The notes under the pieces: generated by a model
Seen by the model: the letters and a program-made list of their open reading frames with translations, nothing else
What the model was told of the DNA's origin: nothing
Databases searched by the model: none
Made by a program: the position numbers and the translations under genes
Shown here: one piece after another, positions 61,578-64,000 of the stretch
Layout: each line of letters begins with the position of its first letter
How positions within the stretch are numbered: the first letter of the stretch is position 1
Origin: Nocardia brasiliensis IFM 10847
GTDB lineage: Bacteria; Actinomycetota; Actinomycetes; Mycobacteriales; Mycobacteriaceae
Length of the DNA: 64,000 nt
Reading direction: 5' to 3'
Assembly: GCF_000710915.1 (NCBI RefSeq)
Contig: NZ_BAUA01000153.1
Coordinates: forward strand, 1 to 64,000

Positions 61578-62227
61578 CGGGTATCACTCCCTGTCAGGCA
61601 ATTCTCCAGCCGCTTCAATCCGTCCCGGATCCGGCTCTTGACGGTGGGCAGCGGCACCGCCAGGTGGTCGGCCACCTCGCTGTAGGTGCGGCCGCTGTAG
61701 TAGGCCAGTGCGACGGCCTGGCGCTGGATCTCGGTCAGCGTGTCCAGGCAGTCCAGCACCGACTGTTCGTCGAAGCGCTGCCCGACCTCCTCGGCGACGA
61801 CATCGTGGTCGCGGCCCAGATGTGCTTGGCCGTAAGCGATGTCGCGGGTGGCGGCGGACTGTTCCCGGCGCACCCGGTCCACCGCCCGCCGGTGGGTCAG
61901 CATCATCAGCCAACCCATCGGACTGGACAGCTTGCGGTCGTACCCCGCCGCCAGCGACCAGACCTGCAGGTACACCTCCTGGGTGATCTCCTCGGCCGCG
62001 GCGTGGCTGCGCAGGATGCGCAGCGCCAGGCCGAACACCCGGTGGCTGGTCGCCCGATAGAACTCGGTGAACGCGTCTCGATCACCGGACGCCACCGCGT
62101 CCAGCAGCCCGAGCAGCCGCCGGGTCAGCGCCGCTTCCTCGGGATCGACCCGTGGCGGACAGGACGGTCCGCCGTCGCCACCGGTGCGGCGCAGGCGGAT
62201 CGCGGTGAGCTTCGGTTCCTCCGGCAT
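61574..62227 (-). CDS. sigK: ECF RNA polymerase sigma factor SigK
   Basis: A 217-residue ECF sigma factor: region 2 at about 55-120 (ATSHRVFGLALRILRSHAAA, EITQEVYLQVW, WLMMLTHRRAVDRVRREQS) and region 4 at about 155-210 (LTEIQRQAVALAYYSGRTYS, VPLPTVKSRIRDGLKRL). ATG 62227 has GGGAGGTG 5 nt upstream; an ATG at 62320 would add 31 residues. The gene order sigK-rskA and the neighbouring fasciclin lipoprotein match the mycobacterial SigK regulon. Confidence 0.92.
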   Translation of the reverse strand: MPEEPKLTAIRLRRTGGDGGPSCPPRVDPEEAALTRRLLGLLDAVASGDRDAFTEFYRATSHRVFGLALRILRSHAAAEEITQEVYLQVWSLAAGYDRKLSSPMGWLMMLTHRRAVDRVRREQSAATRDIAYGQAHLGRDHDVVAEEVGQRFDEQSVLDCLDTLTEIQRQAVALAYYSGRTYSEVADHLAVPLPTVKSRIRDGLKRLENCLTGSDTR

Positions 62228-62339
62228 GGTCACCTCCCCGTTCCACCGCAGGCGAGGGCGAACAGGGTAGGGATCTGCGACAGCAACACGTCGAGCTCGA
62301 CTCCTGAGGGGAGGGACCATTGGCGGACAGTGGAGCAGA

Positions 62340-62978
62340 TCAGGCAGCGGGCGGCATGAGCACGGTATCGATCATGTACACAGTGGCATTGGCGGTCTTG
62401 ACGCCGCCGCAGATCACCGACGCGTTGCCGACCTTGATGTCGTCACCGTTGCGCGCGACCGTCACGGTATCGCCCTGGACGGTCTTGTGCGTGCCCGCGA
62501 TGCGATCCGGACCGACCTGGCCCGGCACCACGTGATAGGTGAGGATCTTGGTGAGCGTGGCCGAGTCGGTCTTCAGCGAATCCACCGTGGCCGGATCGAT
62601 TTTCGCGAACGCCGCGTCGACCGGGGCGAACACCGTGAACTGGCCGCCGTTGAGCGTATCGACCAGATTCACCTGCGGGTTGAGTTTGCCGGATACCGCC
62701 GCGACCAGCGTGGTCAGCAGCGGATTGTGCGAGGCCGCGGTCGCCACCGGGTCCTGCGCCATCCCGCTGACCGAACCCGCACCGGTCGGCACCTGCTGGG
62801 CGTAGGCCGCGCAGCCAGGGCCGACCAGATCGCCCGCGGCGGCCGCGGACGTCGTCATCGCCGCCGAGGACGAGGGCTCGGCAGCCGTATCGGACTTGTC
62901 GGACGAGCAGGCCGACGCGCCGGCCAGCGCCGCGCCGAGCACCATCGCTGCCACGACCGAACGTCGCATAACTGTCAT
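62340..62978 (-). CDS. fasciclin-domain lipoprotein (MPT83/MPT70-like)
   Basis: A 212-residue exported lipoprotein: signal peptide with lipobox ASAC (Cys24), a Ser/Ala linker, then one FAS1 domain (about 85-212) with [14 protein letters not shown] (H1 box) and [12 protein letters not shown] (H2 box). Mycobacterial MPT83/MPT70 are SigK-controlled surface antigens of this type. It likely acts in adhesion at the cell envelope. The SigK-like promoter at 63039-63065 lies 61-87 bp upstream. Confidence 0.9.
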   Translation of the reverse strand: MTVMRRSVVAAMVLGAALAGASACSSDKSDTAAEPSSSAAMTTSAAAAGDLVGPGCAAYAQQVPTGAGSVSGMAQDPVATAASHNPLLTTLVAAVSGKLNPQVNLVDTLNGGQFTVFAPVDAAFAKIDPATVDSLKTDSATLTKILTYHVVPGQVGPDRIAGTHKTVQGDTVTVARNGDDIKVGNASVICGGVKTANATVYMIDTVLMPPAA

Positions 62979-63038
62979 CGTTGTCTTTCGCTTCCGTCGA
63001 GACGGCTCGCAGCCGTGCTGGGGAGTGGACGGAACGGA

Positions 63039-63065
63039 ATTCGCCTGGCCGACAGCGGCGGATGG
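63039..63065 (-). promoter_or_regulatory. SigK-type promoter
   Basis: On the minus strand, CCATCC (63060-63065) is followed after 15 nt by GCGAAT (63039-63044), close to the SigK consensus as I recall it (CCATCC and CCGAAT). It is placed upstream of the fasciclin lipoprotein gene, the expected SigK target. Confidence 0.6.
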
Positions 63066-63115
63066 GTCGAGTTCGGAGGCAATTTTCGGCGAGCGGTGGA
63101 GTAGCCGGACAAGCG

Positions 63116-63153
63116 CGTCCGGCCCGGCGGAATGAGCTCCACCGGGCCGGACG
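63116..63153 (-). terminator. terminator hairpin of the carboxyltransferase gene
   Basis: CGTCCGGCCCGG (63116-63127) and its perfect reverse complement (63142-63153) flank a 14-nt loop, starting 26 nt beyond the stop codon of the minus-strand carboxyltransferase gene. There is no T-run. Confidence 0.75.
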
Positions 63154-63178
63154 CCGAGGCTATGCGCTACCGCCGAGC

Positions 63179-64000
63179 TCAGCTCGGCTGTGCCTCGACG
63201 ACCTTGGCGCTCAGGTGCGCCTCGATCGCCTCGAAGATGCGCGGACGCAGTTCCGCCGCGCTGATCACCGCGTCCACCGAGCCGACCTCCACGGCGCGCT
63301 GGATGTTGTGCACCCGGTCGAACTCCGCGGCGACCTGGCCGAGCTTCTCGGTGCGCACCGAGGAACGCAGCTCGTCGAGTTCGGCCTTGAGCGGGCCGCG
63401 CTCGGCGACCGCGGCGGCCGCGACCCGCGCTTCCAGCTCGCGGACCCGCTCGTCGGCGGCGGTGCGAGCGTTCACGTCACCGGCGAAGACCACCGCGGCG
63501 GCGGGCGCGCCACCGAGCACCGAGGCGAACGAGCCGTCGATGGCGAGCGCGGTCATGTTCGGGTTCAGCGTCTTGGAGAAGACGACGAACGCGCCGCCGT
63601 GGTAGCGCGAGATCACGCAGAACACGATCGGCCCACGGAAATTGACGATCGCGCGACCGATTTCGGCGCCGTACTCGAGCTGCAGCTTGCGCATCGATTC
63701 CGGGGAGCCGTCGAAGCCGGACAGGTTCGCCAGCACCACCAGCGGCCGGTTACCGCTGGCCGCGTTGATCGCCCGCGCCGCCTTCTTCGACGACCGCGGG
63801 AACAGGGTGCCCGCGGTGTAGGTGTCCGGGCCGTCGGTGGGCGGGAAGCCGCGGCGCGGCACCGACTGCGATTCGATGCCGAGCAGGCAGACCGGGATAC
63901 CGCCGAGGTGCGCGTCCTGCACGACCGCGGTCTCCGCGTCGGCCATGCCCGCCCACCGTTCCAGCACCGGGTGGTCCTGGTCGGAGACGGCGCGCATGAC
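63179..64000 (-). CDS. acyl-CoA carboxylase carboxyltransferase, 3' end
   Basis: At least 273 C-terminal residues of a carboxyltransferase domain are present; the gene runs off the window. Motifs include [38 protein letters not shown] and [15 protein letters not shown], the acyl-CoA and biotin sites of the crotonase-like carboxyltransferase fold. The tail ([20 protein letters not shown]-type coiled segment) fits large, multidomain or fused acetyl-CoA carboxylases of actinobacteria. It acts in the cytosol in malonyl- or methylmalonyl-CoA supply. Which carboxylase type cannot be said from the fragment. Confidence 0.85.
   Translation of the reverse strand, partial: VMRAVSDQDHPVLERWAGMADAETAVVQDAHLGGIPVCLLGIESQSVPRRGFPPTDGPDTYTAGTLFPRSSKKAARAINAASGNRPLVVLANLSGFDGSPESMRKLQLEYGAEIGRAIVNFRGPIVFCVISRYHGGAFVVFSKTLNPNMTALAIDGSFASVLGGAPAAAVVFAGDVNARTAADERVRELEARVAAAAVAERGPLKAELDELRSSVRTEKLGQVAAEFDRVHNIQRAVEVGSVDAVISAAELRPRIFEAIEAHLSAKVVEAQPS

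Overview
The window is high-GC actinobacterial DNA, most likely from Nocardia or a close mycolic-acid-producing relative. The signs are a secreted LGFP-repeat protein (these repeats are typical of Corynebacteriales cell walls), a ketoreductase closely resembling mycobacterial MabA/FabG1, a SigK/RskA/fasciclin-lipoprotein locus, a conservon (cvnABCD), an IdeR-type iron box, F420-type oxidoreductases and many GTG starts with ATGA/GTGA overlaps. The genus call is inference; no rRNA or tRNA gene was seen.

Left part (1-31.7 kb) is ordinary chromosomal content. It starts with GC-rich palindromic repeats and a frameshifted SRPBCC gene, then an AHSA1-type protein, an iron-regulated siderophore-interacting reductase, HAD phosphatase and SDR genes, a divergent SDR/MmyB-type regulator pair, a short DrrC-like UvrA protein behind a CRP-type site, a ribbon-helix-helix/PIN-like gene pair and an LLM oxidoreductase. 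Next come a secreted LGFP-repeat/NucA-NucB-type nuclease with a possible ComJ/Nin-like partner, phosphodiesterase and lipoprotein genes, a GAF regulator + acetaldehyde-dehydrogenase-type ALDH + DUF779 module, gabD2-like SSADH and the four-gene conservon. The stretch ends with a fructosamine-kinase-like gene and several regulators (MmyB, PucR, TetR) plus an ABC1/UbiB kinase.

Middle part (about 32.0-58.7 kb) is a 26-gene biosynthetic cluster I cannot match to a known product. From 34.3 to 55.6 kb the genes all read forward, many overlapping by 4 nt. It looks like a private, highly reducing type II (dissociated) PKS/FAS-II: an acyl carrier domain fused to a zinc ribbon, two intact ketosynthases, two KS-like proteins lacking the catalytic Cys, two paralogous hotdog dehydratases (one without its catalytic His), two ketoreductases (one MabA-like), a FabL-type enoyl reductase, a malonyl-transferase-like protein and its own AcpS-type PPTase. 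Around this core are an AfsA-type protein, two paralogous FAD monooxygenases, an amine-oxidase/phytoene-desaturase-type flavoprotein, a START-fold protein, two SAM methyltransferases, a B12-type radical SAM enzyme, two class III aminotransferases (one a fused didomain), a MacB-like ABC exporter and a NarL/LuxR-type regulator with a degenerate receiver domain. Together they suggest a reduced or partly unsaturated acyl chain that is C-alkylated or cyclised, oxidised, aminated and exported. This is the most novel part of the window.

Right part (59-64 kb) is a SigK-type locus: membrane-anchored sulfite-oxidase-like molybdoenzyme, anti-sigma factor RskA, sigma factor SigK and a fasciclin-domain lipoprotein behind a SigK-like promoter. 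It is followed by the 3' end of a carboxyltransferase (acyl-CoA carboxylase) gene that runs off the window.
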